Shown piece after piece: positions 8,925-16,907 of a DNA stretch of 64,000 bases. The position numbers and the translations under genes were made by a program. The stretch is from CAZIOH01 sp964540815 (lineage in GTDB: Bacteria > Myxococcota_A > Polyangia > Fen-1088), in NCBI GenBank assembly GCA_964540815.1, contig CAZIOH010000012.1, forward strand, positions 30,632 to 94,631, read 5' to 3'. The notes beneath the pieces were generated by a model. It worked only from the letters and a program-made list of their open reading frames with translations, did not search any database and was not told where the DNA came from. How positions within the stretch are numbered: the first letter of the stretch is position 1; each line of letters starts with the position of its first letter.

Positions 8925-11489
8925 ATGTCCTTCGTCCGCCAGAATCGTCCCCGAGCGCGCGAGCGCCCTCTGGCGCCCGAACGGCTGCCTGCCGACGTCC
9001 CGGGCCCGCTCGTCGGGTTGCGAACCATCGCCCGGGATGGGTACTGCCTCCACGTCGATCCCATCCGTACCTCCGAGCTGGCGTTCGCCCTCTCGGTCGC
9101 GGCGGGGCTCGACGGCCGTCCCCGACGGCTCGACGCCAGCTTCCTCTACGACGCGGTCGGCTCCCGCATCTTCGAGCGGATCACCGCCGAGCCCGAATAT
9201 TACCTGACCCGCACCGAGGACCGGATGCTGGCGTCGGCCGCCGCGAGGCTGCGCACCCTCGCGGGCTCGGACACCCTGGTCGAGCTCGGCTCGGGGACCT
9301 CGACCAAGACCGCGCACCTGCTCGACGCCTGGTGCGCCGCCGGCCCGACGACCTACGTCCCCATCGACGTGGACGTCGACGCGCTCGATGCGGCCTGCGC
9401 CGGGCTCCGCGCCCGATATCCGAAGCTGCCGAGGCTGCCGGAGCTCGTCATCGAGGGCATTGGCGCGCGCTACGAGCGCGCGCTCGAGGCCATGCGCGGC
9501 TTCGCGCCGGCGCGGCACGCCCGCACGGTCGTCTTCCTCGGCTCGAGCCTCGGCAACCTCGGCTGGCGCGAGTATCCCGAGTTTTGCCGCTCGGTCGCCG
9601 GGGCGCTCGACACCGAGGATTCGTTCCTGGTGGGGCTCGATCTGGTCAAGGCGCCGGCGCGTCTCGAGGCGGCGTACAACGACGCGGCCGGCTGGACCGC
9701 CCGCTTCACGCGCAACCTCTTCACGCGCATGAACCGGGAGCTCGGCACGGAGATCCCGGACGATGCCTTCGCGCACGTGGCCTTCTACGATCGCGAGCGC
9801 GAGCGCATCGAGATCTTCGCCGAGGCCACCCGCGAGGTGACGGTCCGCATCGACTCCCTCCGCCGCACGTTCCGGGTGGCGCCGGGCGAGCGCATCCTGA
9901 CCGAGGTGAGCCACAAGTTCCGGGCAGAGGCGGCCATCGCCTCGATCGAGCGCTGTGGCTTTCGGACCCTCTGGCACGACGTCGGGGATGGCACCTTCGG
10001 CCTCTTCCTGTTTCGCCGAGCCGGTGGCCACGAGGGGGGTGAGCGCGGCGCGCGAGCCAGCGGGGCGGGCGCGCGGGCCGAGCTCGGGCCGCTCGGCCAG
10101 ATGCGGTCCCGGACCCTCGAGCTCGTGGCGCCCCTCGACGACGCCGAGCTGCGCAGCCAGCCGAGCCCGATCATGAGCCCGATCGTCTGGGACCTCGGCC
10201 ACATCGCCGAGTTCGAGGCCGAGTGGCTGCTCCCGCCCGGACAGACCGTCGGTAGCGGCGGTCCTCCCCGACCGGTCGCCGCGGGCGGCGCGCCGGGGTC
10301 GGAGGGCCCCGACCTCGGGTCGAGCGCGCGCAGGCTCTACGATGCGCTGGCCACGCCGAGGGCGCGCCGCGGCGAGCTCCCGTTGCCTCCGATCGAGGCG
10401 GTGTGGCGACGCCTGCGCGACGTGCGGGCGGCCGTGCAAATTCGGCTCGAGCGGCACGACCGGTACGAGCGGCTCGGTCCTCCCGAAGCTCCGCCGCGGG
10501 CCGAGGCCTCTGGCACGGCACCGGCGAGAGCCACCCGGCTCGAGCCGCGAGCGGCCTTGCGCCTGGTGCTGCAGCACGAGGCCCAGCACCAGGAGACGAT
10601 CCTGCAGGCGATCGGGTTGCGGGAAGATCTCGACTACCGGCCGGCGTTCGCCGAACTCTCCGAGCTCGCGGGGACGCAGGTGGCGAGCGGGGTCGTGCCT
10701 GTGGACGAATCGATCTTCGTCCCGGCCGGTGCGTTCCTGATGGGGACCGACGATCGCCTGGACGCCTATGACAACGAGCGCCCGGCGCACGAGGTGTCCG
10801 TGCCGGCGTTCACGATCGACCGCAGCCCGGTCACCAACCAGCGCTTCCTCGCGTTCGTGCGCGACGGCGGATACGCGCGGCGGGAGGTGTGGTCGGAGGC
10901 GGGGTGGGCCTTCCTGCAAAGCACGGGAGCGCGCGCGCCGCTGCACTGGCGGGTGGGACCGGGAGGCTGGGAGGGCCTCGCCTTCGGGCGGCGCGTGCCG
11001 CTGCACCCGGACGCCCCGGTGGTTCACGTGTCGTGGTTCGAGGCGGACGCCTATGCCCGCTGGTCGGGGGCCCGCTTGCCGACCGAGGCCGAGTGGGAGA
11101 AGGCCGCGGCGTGGGATCCCGCGGTGGGCTCCTCCCGGCTCTTCCCCTGGGGCAACGCGCCCTGGGAGGCGCGCCTCGCCAACCTCGATCAGGCGCGCCT
11201 CGAGCCCGCCACGGTCGGCGCGTATCCCGAGGGGCGCAGCGCCTACGGGTGCTTGCAGATGCTGGGAGACGTGTGGGAGTGGACCTCGTCCTGTTTCGAC
11301 GGCTACCCCGGCTTCGAGAGCTTCCCGTACCGCGAGTACTCGGAGATCTTCTTCGGTCAGACGTACCGGGTGCTGCGCGGCGGCTCGTTCGCCACCCGGG
11401 CGGTGGTGGCCCGCAACACCTTCCGCAACTGGGATCTGCCCGAGCGACGGCAGATCTTCGCCGGATTCCGGTGCGCGCGCCCGGCCTGA
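8925..11489 (+). CDS. Fused histidine trimethyltransferase and sulfoxide synthase (EgtD-EgtB, Egt1-like)
   Basis: Single 854-residue protein for the core of ergothioneine synthesis. Residues about 45-365 are EgtD, which makes hercynine from histidine with three SAM: FLYDAVGSRIFERI, then the SAM site ELGSGTSTKT near 120. Residues about 380-560 are the DinB-like half of EgtB, with iron ligands His426 (GHIAEFE) and the HX3HXE motif at 551-557. Residues about 595-854 are the formylglycine-generating-enzyme-like half (FVPAGAFLMG, VHVSWFEADAYA, RLPTEAEWE, GDVWEWT, RGGSF). EgtB joins hercynine to a thiol (cysteine or gamma-glutamylcysteine) using O2. The domain order is that of fungal Egt1. No egtA, egtC or egtE is in the window. 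Confidence 0.95.
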   Translation: MSFVRQNRPRARERPLAPERLPADVPGPLVGLRTIARDGYCLHVDPIRTSELAFALSVAAGLDGRPRRLDASFLYDAVGSRIFERITAEPEYYLTRTEDRMLASAAARLRTLAGSDTLVELGSGTSTKTAHLLDAWCAAGPTTYVPIDVDVDALDAACAGLRARYPKLPRLPELVIEGIGARYERALEAMRGFAPARHARTVVFLGSSLGNLGWREYPEFCRSVAGALDTEDSFLVGLDLVKAPARLEAAYNDAAGWTARFTRNLFTRMNRELGTEIPDDAFAHVAFYDRERERIEIFAEATREVTVRIDSLRRTFRVAPGERILTEVSHKFRAEAAIASIERCGFRTLWHDVGDGTFGLFLFRRAGGHEGGERGARASGAGARAELGPLGQMRSRTLELVAPLDDAELRSQPSPIMSPIVWDLGHIAEFEAEWLLPPGQTVGSGGPPRPVAAGGAPGSEGPDLGSSARRLYDALATPRARRGELPLPPIEAVWRRLRDVRAAVQIRLERHDRYERLGPPEAPPRAEASGTAPARATRLEPRAALRLVLQHEAQHQETILQAIGLREDLDYRPAFAELSELAGTQVASGVVPVDESIFVPAGAFLMGTDDRLDAYDNERPAHEVSVPAFTIDRSPVTNQRFLAFVRDGGYARREVWSEAGWAFLQSTGARAPLHWRVGPGGWEGLAFGRRVPLHPDAPVVHVSWFEADAYARWSGARLPTEAEWEKAAAWDPAVGSSRLFPWGNAPWEARLANLDQARLEPATVGAYPEGRSAYGCLQMLGDVWEWTSSCFDGYPGFESFPYREYSEIFFGQTYRVLRGGSFATRAVVARNTFRNWDLPERRQIFAGFRCARPA

Positions 11490-12595
11490 AGGGCGACGGC
11501 GATGGCGACGCGCCGACGGCCGTTCGCGCGGGCCCGGGCGCGCTCGCCGACCGGCTCGAGGCCCTGCCCGTGCGGGTCGAGGCGGCCACCGTCGCCGCGG
11601 GCGAGTCGGCGCTCGCCGACTATCCGGGCGGCCTGCGACCGACCAGCACCATCCGCCTCGTCGGTGCCGGCGAGGTCGGGCTCGGCGAGAACGTGGCCTT
11701 CACGGGGGAGGCACACGCGGCCTTCGTCGATCTGGCGCGCGGCATCGAGCGCGACCTGCGGGCGGCGGGCGCCGGGTTGACCGTCGGGGGCGCCATGTCG
11801 CTGGTCGAACGGGCCGCGGTCGGGGAGCGCGCCCATGCACGCGCGGCGCGCGCGCCCGCGCAGGCGGCAATCGCTCGCTACGCCCGCGCCGCCGTCGAGG
11901 CCGCTCTCATCGATCTCGCCTTGCGCCAGGCGGGCCTCGGGATCGGGGGGCTCACGGGCGTGGCGGAGGCGCGGCTGCGGTTCGTGGTGTCGTTCGACGG
12001 CGGAGGCGATCCGGTCGGGCACATCGGTCGGCTGCGGGCCGCGGGCTGGGGCGGCGCGCTCAAGCTCGACGTCGATCCCGGCTGGTCCGGGCCGATCCGG
12101 CGCGTGCTCGCCGCCGAGGCGGGCCTCGCGATCCTCGATTTCAAGGGCCGCGGCGACGGCGCTCTCGTGGGGGACCTGTCGGAGCGCTTTCCGGCCGCCA
12201 TCTTCGAGGATCCCCCGTCCCCCGAAGGGCACCTGCGCTGCGCGCGCGACGCGCCGGTGAGCGACGTCGACGCGGCCGCCGGCGTGCTCGCGCGAGGCGA
12301 GGCCATCAACCTCAAGGCCCCGCGCATGGGGGGGCCCCTCGCCGCCTTGCGCGCGCTCGAACTGGCTCGCACCAGCCCCTCCCCGGCGGGGACGACGCGA
12401 GCCTACTGGGGCGGGATGTTCGAGATCGGCGCCGGCCGCCGCCAGGCCCGGGTGTTCGCCGCCCTCTTCTGCCCCGATGCCCCGAACGATCTCGCCCCCC
12501 ACGATCTCGGACGACCGGGTGCGGCTGCGGAACACGACGAGACCCGCCTGATCCGCCTGGACGGGATCGGGTTTGGAAGCGATCCCGATGGCTGA
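11471..12595 (+). CDS. Enolase-superfamily protein (OSBS/MLE-like)
   Basis: Enolase-superfamily enzyme, about 374 residues, of the mandelate-racemase/muconate-lactonizing branch nearest to o-succinylbenzoate synthase in overall pattern. Candidate metal ligands are Asp in AILDFKG, Glu in IFEDPP and Asp in VSDVDA. The late catalytic Lys is in INLKAPRMGG. The strand that normally carries the KxK pair reads ALKLDVD, so the second lysine is replaced by Asp. The N-terminal capping domain starts near ALPVRVEAA. GTG 11471 lies inside the end of the ergothioneine gene (19-nt overlap), which suggests coupled translation; a later start is possible. Substrate is unknown. No menaquinone gene is nearby. 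Confidence 0.72.
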   Translation: MRAPGLKGDGDGDAPTAVRAGPGALADRLEALPVRVEAATVAAGESALADYPGGLRPTSTIRLVGAGEVGLGENVAFTGEAHAAFVDLARGIERDLRAAGAGLTVGGAMSLVERAAVGERAHARAARAPAQAAIARYARAAVEAALIDLALRQAGLGIGGLTGVAEARLRFVVSFDGGGDPVGHIGRLRAAGWGGALKLDVDPGWSGPIRRVLAAEAGLAILDFKGRGDGALVGDLSERFPAAIFEDPPSPEGHLRCARDAPVSDVDAAAGVLARGEAINLKAPRMGGPLAALRALELARTSPSPAGTTRAYWGGMFEIGAGRRQARVFAALFCPDAPNDLAPHDLGRPGAAAEHDETRLIRLDGIGFGSDPDG

Positions 12596-12651
12596 CGCGG
12601 CTCCCGTAACATCAGACACGTCCTCGTCTCCGTCTCCGGCCTCGTAGGGGC

Positions 12652-13882
12652 CTAGTCTTCCTCGGAGAGCCAGTCGGTGCGGATCTCCGGACCGAGGCGC
12701 GTCACGATCTGCTCGCGGAAGCGGGTCTTGAGCTTGTCGGCGATCTGGCCCATGCGCTGCTTCGAGACGCCGAAGCGCGAGCCGATCTCGCCGAGCGAGA
12801 CGGGATCCTCGGCAGCCAGGTGCTCGGTCCAGATGGCCCGCTCGCGGGGATCGGAGAGCGAGGCCGCGAAGCCATTCATGGCCTCGTGGAGGCTGGCCGA
12901 CATCTCGGCGGTGGCGGCGCGCCGCTCGGGGGACGGTTGCACCGTCGCCACCCGCTCGGACAGCGGATACGCCTCCTCCGACTCACCACCGCCGCCCCCC
13001 GGGGCGAGCCCGGGGTCGAAGGAGATCTCGCGCGAGCCGAGGTGGGTCCGGACCTCTTCGAGCTCGGCCTCGTTGACGTCGAGCCGCGCCGCCAGCAACT
13101 TGGGCGTGGGCTCGAAGCCGGCCGCCAGCAACTGCTGGCGCTCGCGCTCGAGGCGAAAGAACAGCTTGCGCCCCGCCCGGGTGTTGCCCACGTGCACCAG
13201 GCGCGAATTGGTCATCAGGAACTTGAGCACGTAGGCCCGGATCCAGTACGCCGCGTACGAGCCGAAGCGCGGTCCGAGCGCGGGCTCCCAGCGCTTGACC
13301 GCCTCCATCAGGCCGACGCTACCCTCCTGGAAGAGATCGAGGATGTTGGCCCAGGCCCGGCGGTACTTGTGGGCGATGGCCACCACCAGCCGCAGGTTGT
13401 GCACCACCAGGCGCTTGGCGGCCTCGGTGTCGCCGCGCTCGCGCACCGCCCGACCGAGCTCCCGCTCCTGCTCGTCCGAGAGGCGCGGGTAGCGCCGCAC
13501 CTCGGAGAGGACCCGACCGAGCGGATCGCGGATGGGCCCGGAGGCGAGCTTGGCGCCCGCCGGGGCCGGAACCAGCGCGGCGCGGTCGACCAGCGCGGCG
13601 AGCTCGGAGCCCTCCGCGTCCTCGGCGGCGACCTCCGGGTCGGCGCCGGCGGCATCGGCGAGGACCACGTCCGCGCCGGGAGCGTCCACGGTGTCGTCGG
13701 CGTCCTTGTCGGCNNNNNNNNNNNNNNNNNNNNNNNNNNNNNNNNNNNNNNNNNNNNNNNNNNNNNNNNNNNNNNNNNNNNNNNNNNNNNNNNNNNNNNN
13801 NNNNNNNNNNNNNGTCTTCTTCCCGGTCTTCTTCTCTTCCTTCGGCCCTGTCTTCGGCGACGGCGGACGACACCGGCGCCAT
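12652..13882 (-). CDS. RpoH/RpoD-type sigma factor interrupted by the assembly gap
   Basis: Sigma-70 family factor. The intact part (13713 down to 12652) has region 2 (NLRLVVAIAHKYRRAWANIL, then DLFQEGSVGLMEAV and the WIRAYV segment), a region-3-like helix pair and region 4 (VSLGEIGSRFGVSKQRMGQI). This is closest to RpoH-type factors with no large non-conserved region. The start is not resolved. ATG 13689 is in frame, but the frame stays open into the N run, and ATG 13882 on the far side begins an acidic segment (AEDRAEGREEDREED) that fits the acidic DKDADD stretch after the gap. The 100 N are a placeholder, so true length and frame across it are unknown. Confidence 0.8.
13714..13813. other. 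Assembly gap of 100 N
   Basis: Exactly 100 N, the usual placeholder for a scaffold gap of unknown length. It falls in the acidic, low-complexity N-terminal coding region of the sigma factor. Repetitive GA-rich coding sequence on the minus strand probably broke the assembly. Confidence 0.95.
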
Positions 13883-13985
13883 CGGGTGTGACAGCGCGGA
13901 TCCGGCGCCGCCCGAACCTCGGGGGCTCCTGGTGGTGCGTGGCGTTCGGTTGCGTGGGGCGCTCATGGCTTTGGTCGCGGTGGGA

Positions 13986-13991
13986 TAGTAT
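13986..13991 (+). promoter_or_regulatory. -10-like box TAGTAT, 9 nt before the metallophosphatase start
   Basis: GATAGTAT followed by 9 nt and GTG 14001, the same box and spacing as upstream of the kinase at 1398. It supports GTG 14001 as a near-leaderless start. No -35 box is evident. Confidence 0.45.
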
Positions 13992-14000
13992 GCCCCCGGC

Positions 14001-15533
14001 GTGTCTCGATGCTCGGCCCTTTTCCGTTCCGGCGCCGCCGCGGGCGGACGGGCCTTCCCGCGCGGGACGATCCCCGCAGCCATGACCGCGGTCATGGCAT
14101 CGCTCGTGACCTCGGTCCTCGCCCTGGTGGCGACGTTGACCGCCGGATGCGGAGGGGGCTCCGAACGCCGGCTGTCCGCGGACGGCGGTGCCGGTTCGGG
14201 GATTCCGACCGCCGAGTCGCTGGCCGAGACCTCCGCGGCGCCCGGAGCCCACATCGCGATCGTCTACGGCTCCAATCTGCTCGCGGAGTACGAGCCCTGC
14301 GGTTGCGCTGCCGAGCCGCTCGGCGGGCTCGCCCGCCGAGCCACCGTGATCGATCGCGCGCGGGCCGACGGCGCGGCGGTGTTGGTGGTGGACGCGGGCG
14401 ACGCGCTCCTGCCCCTCGTGTTCCATGCCCCGACGCCGGCGCCTTCCGCATCGCCCCCGTCGCCGTCCTCGCCGATCCGGCCCGCGCCGCCGGTGGCCTG
14501 GACCGCCCCCCGCGGCGGCGAGCTCGAGCGGCGCGCCGACCTGATCCTCGCGGCCTACGACCGCATGGGTATGTCCACCGCCGGAGCGCTCTTGCCCGCC
14601 GAGCGCGAGCTCGGCCTCGGACTGCCGAGGCTCAAGCGGCTCCTCGCCGCCCACCAGATCCCCGCCGTCGCGTCCAACCTGTCGCAGCCGGACGGCTCGC
14701 CGGTGTTCGCGCGGGATCGAGTGCTCATGCTCGCCGGGGTCCGGATCGGTGTCTTCGGGATCGTCGTCCCACAACCCGATGACACGGCCGCGTGGCAGGC
14801 GTGGCCGGTGCGGGTCGACGATCCGGTCGCGACGGCCCGCACGGAGATCGCGTCGCTGCGCCAGCGCGGAGCGCGGGTGGTGGTGGCGCTGATCCACGTC
14901 GGGTCGAACGAGGCGGCCCGCCAGTTGCTGGCCGCGGCTCCCGGCGTGGACTTCGCCGTTCAGGGCCACACGCAGATGCAGACCGAGACCGTCGACACGG
15001 TCGGCGCCGCGCGGCGGGTCGAGGCCCTCGGCCTCGGCAAGCTGGTTGGGCGCCTCGACGTCCACGTGGTCGACGACGCACCCGCGCGCGACGGGCCCCC
15101 CATCTCCCCGCCTCGATTCACCGACCGGGGCGACCGGGCCGCGCTCCGCACCATCCTCACCGATCACCAGCGGCAGCTCGCCGATCTCGCGAAGCGCGCG
15201 GCCGAGGATCACACCAACCAGCTCGAGAGCTACTATCGCTCGCGGCGCGAGGGCCTCACGGCGGCCATGGCGCACGAGCGCGATCTGCTCTCGCACCTGC
15301 CCCGCAGCATCTCCGGGAGCTGGTTCGAGAATCGACTGGTTCCACTCGACGAATCCATCCCCCCCAACCCGGCCGTCGCGCGGCTGGTGGCGGCGTACGA
15401 CGCCGAGAGCGCGCGTCGCGCGGCGGCCGGGCTCCCGGTGGGCGTGGCCTGGCGTCTCCGCGACGCCGCGCCGTCACGTCCGAGCTCGCCGAGGCTCCCC
15501 GCTGCAGCGAAGTCCCCTGCGGCGCTGCCCTGA
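14001..15533 (+). CDS. 5'-nucleotidase/metallophosphatase-family lipoprotein
   Basis: Predicted lipoprotein phosphoesterase of the UshA/5'-nucleotidase superfamily, 510 residues from GTG 14001. A signal peptide ends in LTAGC. The segment EPCGCAAEPLGGLARRATVI matches the periplasmic metallophosphatases that carry a CGC near the N terminus, and VVDAGDALL follows. The C-terminal half has VVVALIHVGSNEAA and FAVQGHTQMQTET, placed like metal-binding His/Asn loops. The usual N-terminal DxH motif is not obvious (IVYGSN), so catalysis is uncertain. A shorter start at ATG 14082 also leaves a signal peptide, but the -10-like box fits GTG 14001. Diverges from the sigma factor gene. Confidence 0.72.
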   Translation: MSRCSALFRSGAAAGGRAFPRGTIPAAMTAVMASLVTSVLALVATLTAGCGGGSERRLSADGGAGSGIPTAESLAETSAAPGAHIAIVYGSNLLAEYEPCGCAAEPLGGLARRATVIDRARADGAAVLVVDAGDALLPLVFHAPTPAPSASPPSPSSPIRPAPPVAWTAPRGGELERRADLILAAYDRMGMSTAGALLPAERELGLGLPRLKRLLAAHQIPAVASNLSQPDGSPVFARDRVLMLAGVRIGVFGIVVPQPDDTAAWQAWPVRVDDPVATARTEIASLRQRGARVVVALIHVGSNEAARQLLAAAPGVDFAVQGHTQMQTETVDTVGAARRVEALGLGKLVGRLDVHVVDDAPARDGPPISPPRFTDRGDRAALRTILTDHQRQLADLAKRAAEDHTNQLESYYRSRREGLTAAMAHERDLLSHLPRSISGSWFENRLVPLDESIPPNPAVARLVAAYDAESARRAAAGLPVGVAWRLRDAAPSRPSSPRLPAAAKSPAALP

Positions 15534-15641
15534 TGTGGCCCTCGGTCCTGAACCTGCGATGAAGCCCCTCCCTGGCCCTGCCACGAAAACAGGCGACCGG
15601 ACAGAGCGGGGCTCGGCTTTCATCCGCAGGGATGGGCCGCC

Positions 15642-15672
15642 CCGGCCCTCCGGCCTCTCGCCGGAGGGCCGG
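15642..15672. terminator. Perfect 13-bp inverted repeat after the metallophosphatase gene
   Basis: Arms CCGGCCCTCCGGC (15642-15654) and its exact complement (15660-15672) flank a 5-nt loop. The hairpin lies 109 nt after the stop at 15533 and 48 nt before the next gene. No T tract follows, so it may be a factor-independent hairpin without U tail or an mRNA stability element. A partial third copy of the arm follows directly. Confidence 0.5.
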
Positions 15673-15705
15673 GCCCTCCGCCCGGAAGGCCGTTCCCGGG
15701 GCTGA

Positions 15706-15711
15706 TATAGT
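15706..15711 (+). promoter_or_regulatory. -10-like box TATAGT, 8 nt before the AgmX-like start
   Basis: TATAGT is followed by 8 nt and ATG 15720 without a Shine-Dalgarno site. It is one of several -10-like boxes at nearly constant distance from start codons in this window. No -35 is seen. Confidence 0.4.
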
Positions 15712-15719
15712 CGCCGTCC

Positions 15720-16907
15720 ATGCGAATCCGATTGTCGTCGGGGCCGATGCTCGCGGTGTGGATGGCGGCTCTCGCGACCTGCGCGCCCCGGGCAGAAGCG
15801 CGCACGTCGCACAAGGGCTCGGCGCGCGGCCGGCTCCAGCGCGCCGGCGCCACGGTACGGAGCGTGGACCCGGCGGCCGCGGCCGGCGCCGCTGCCGCTG
15901 CCGCCGCCGCCGCCGCCGCCGAGGCTGCGGCGCCCCCCGCCGCCACCAGCTTCGAGGAGCTGCTCGGCAAGGCGGAGCCGCTCGACGATCTCGGCACCTT
16001 GCTGATCGCGCCGACCGGAGGGTGCGAGGACGCCGGGTCGTCCATCGAGCGCGCCAGGTGCGAGGGCACGCGGGCCTTCTTGCGCCGGACGCTCCCGGGA
16101 CGCTGGTTCTGGACGCTCGCCGACGATCCCGAGGTCCTGCGCGTCTCGGGCTTCGACGAGGAGGTCAAGGGCTATCGCGTCTCCATCGCGGGTTGCCTGG
16201 CGTGCAGCAAGCCGCTCGCCCTCGGTCAGCCGTCTGCGCCACCCGCGGGAGACCGCTACGTCACCCTGCGCACGCCACCGCCACTGCCCCCCGGCATCGC
16301 GAGCCCACCCCTGCGCGAGGCGGTCGAGCTCAACCGCAGCACGGTGGGCTTCGACAGCCAGTCGGAGGCGCAGGCCTGGTGGGCCCAGGCCGAGGGCAAC
16401 CTGCAGACCCAGTTCGTGTTCGCCTCCTCGCCCATCGCCTGGACGTCCCCGACGGGACCGGGATACACGTTGCCCCTGCTCGGCTTTCGGGTGTTCAACC
16501 GCTGCAGCCGGGAGGTCCTGGTGTCACGCCCGCCGTCGACCGGCGATGTCCAGATGGCCGTGGCGCCCGACTGCCTCGAGCAAGGCCGCCACGCCCGCCC
16601 CAAGAAGAGCGCGCCCGCCGACGCCGAGCTGCCTTCCTCCCTGTCGGCCCAGGATCTGGCGGCGGCGATGACCGCCATCCGCCCGCAGATCGCGGCCTGT
16701 TACGCGAAGTACCAGGTCCCGGGGCGCGCGCTCCTCGACTACGTGGTCGCGAGCAACGGGATGGTCCAGACGGTCCGGCTGTCCGGCATCTTCGCGGGCA
16801 CGCCGACCGGCGAATGCGTGAGCGAAGCCGCGCGCGGCGCCCGTTTCCCGAAGTTCACGACCGTGCGCCAGCAGTTCAGCTATCCGTTCTTCTTGCGCGC
16901 CGAGTGA
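15720..16907 (+). CDS. Secreted protein with AgmX/TonB-like C-terminal domain
   Basis: A 395-residue exported protein of unknown role. Signal peptide (MLAVWMAALATCAPRAEA), an alanine run encoded by GCC repeats at about residues 54-72, a unique central domain with paired Cys (AGCLACSK), and a C-terminal domain of the kind found in myxobacterial AgmX/PglI and TonB-like proteins (RPQIAACYAKY, LDYVVASNGMVQTV, GECVSEAARGARFPKF). In that family the domain often ends cell-envelope or gliding-related proteins; no such partners are seen here. Its last 28 nt overlap the 3' end of lnt on the other strand. Confidence 0.75.
   Translation: MRIRLSSGPMLAVWMAALATCAPRAEARTSHKGSARGRLQRAGATVRSVDPAAAAGAAAAAAAAAAAEAAAPPAATSFEELLGKAEPLDDLGTLLIAPTGGCEDAGSSIERARCEGTRAFLRRTLPGRWFWTLADDPEVLRVSGFDEEVKGYRVSIAGCLACSKPLALGQPSAPPAGDRYVTLRTPPPLPPGIASPPLREAVELNRSTVGFDSQSEAQAWWAQAEGNLQTQFVFASSPIAWTSPTGPGYTLPLLGFRVFNRCSREVLVSRPPSTGDVQMAVAPDCLEQGRHARPKKSAPADAELPSSLSAQDLAAAMTAIRPQIAACYAKYQVPGRALLDYVVASNGMVQTVRLSGIFAGTPTGECVSEAARGARFPKFTTVRQQFSYPFFLRAE

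Noticed and set aside
13714..13813. N run as a real insertion or deletion
   Set aside because: Exactly 100 N is the standard scaffold placeholder and gives no information on true length.
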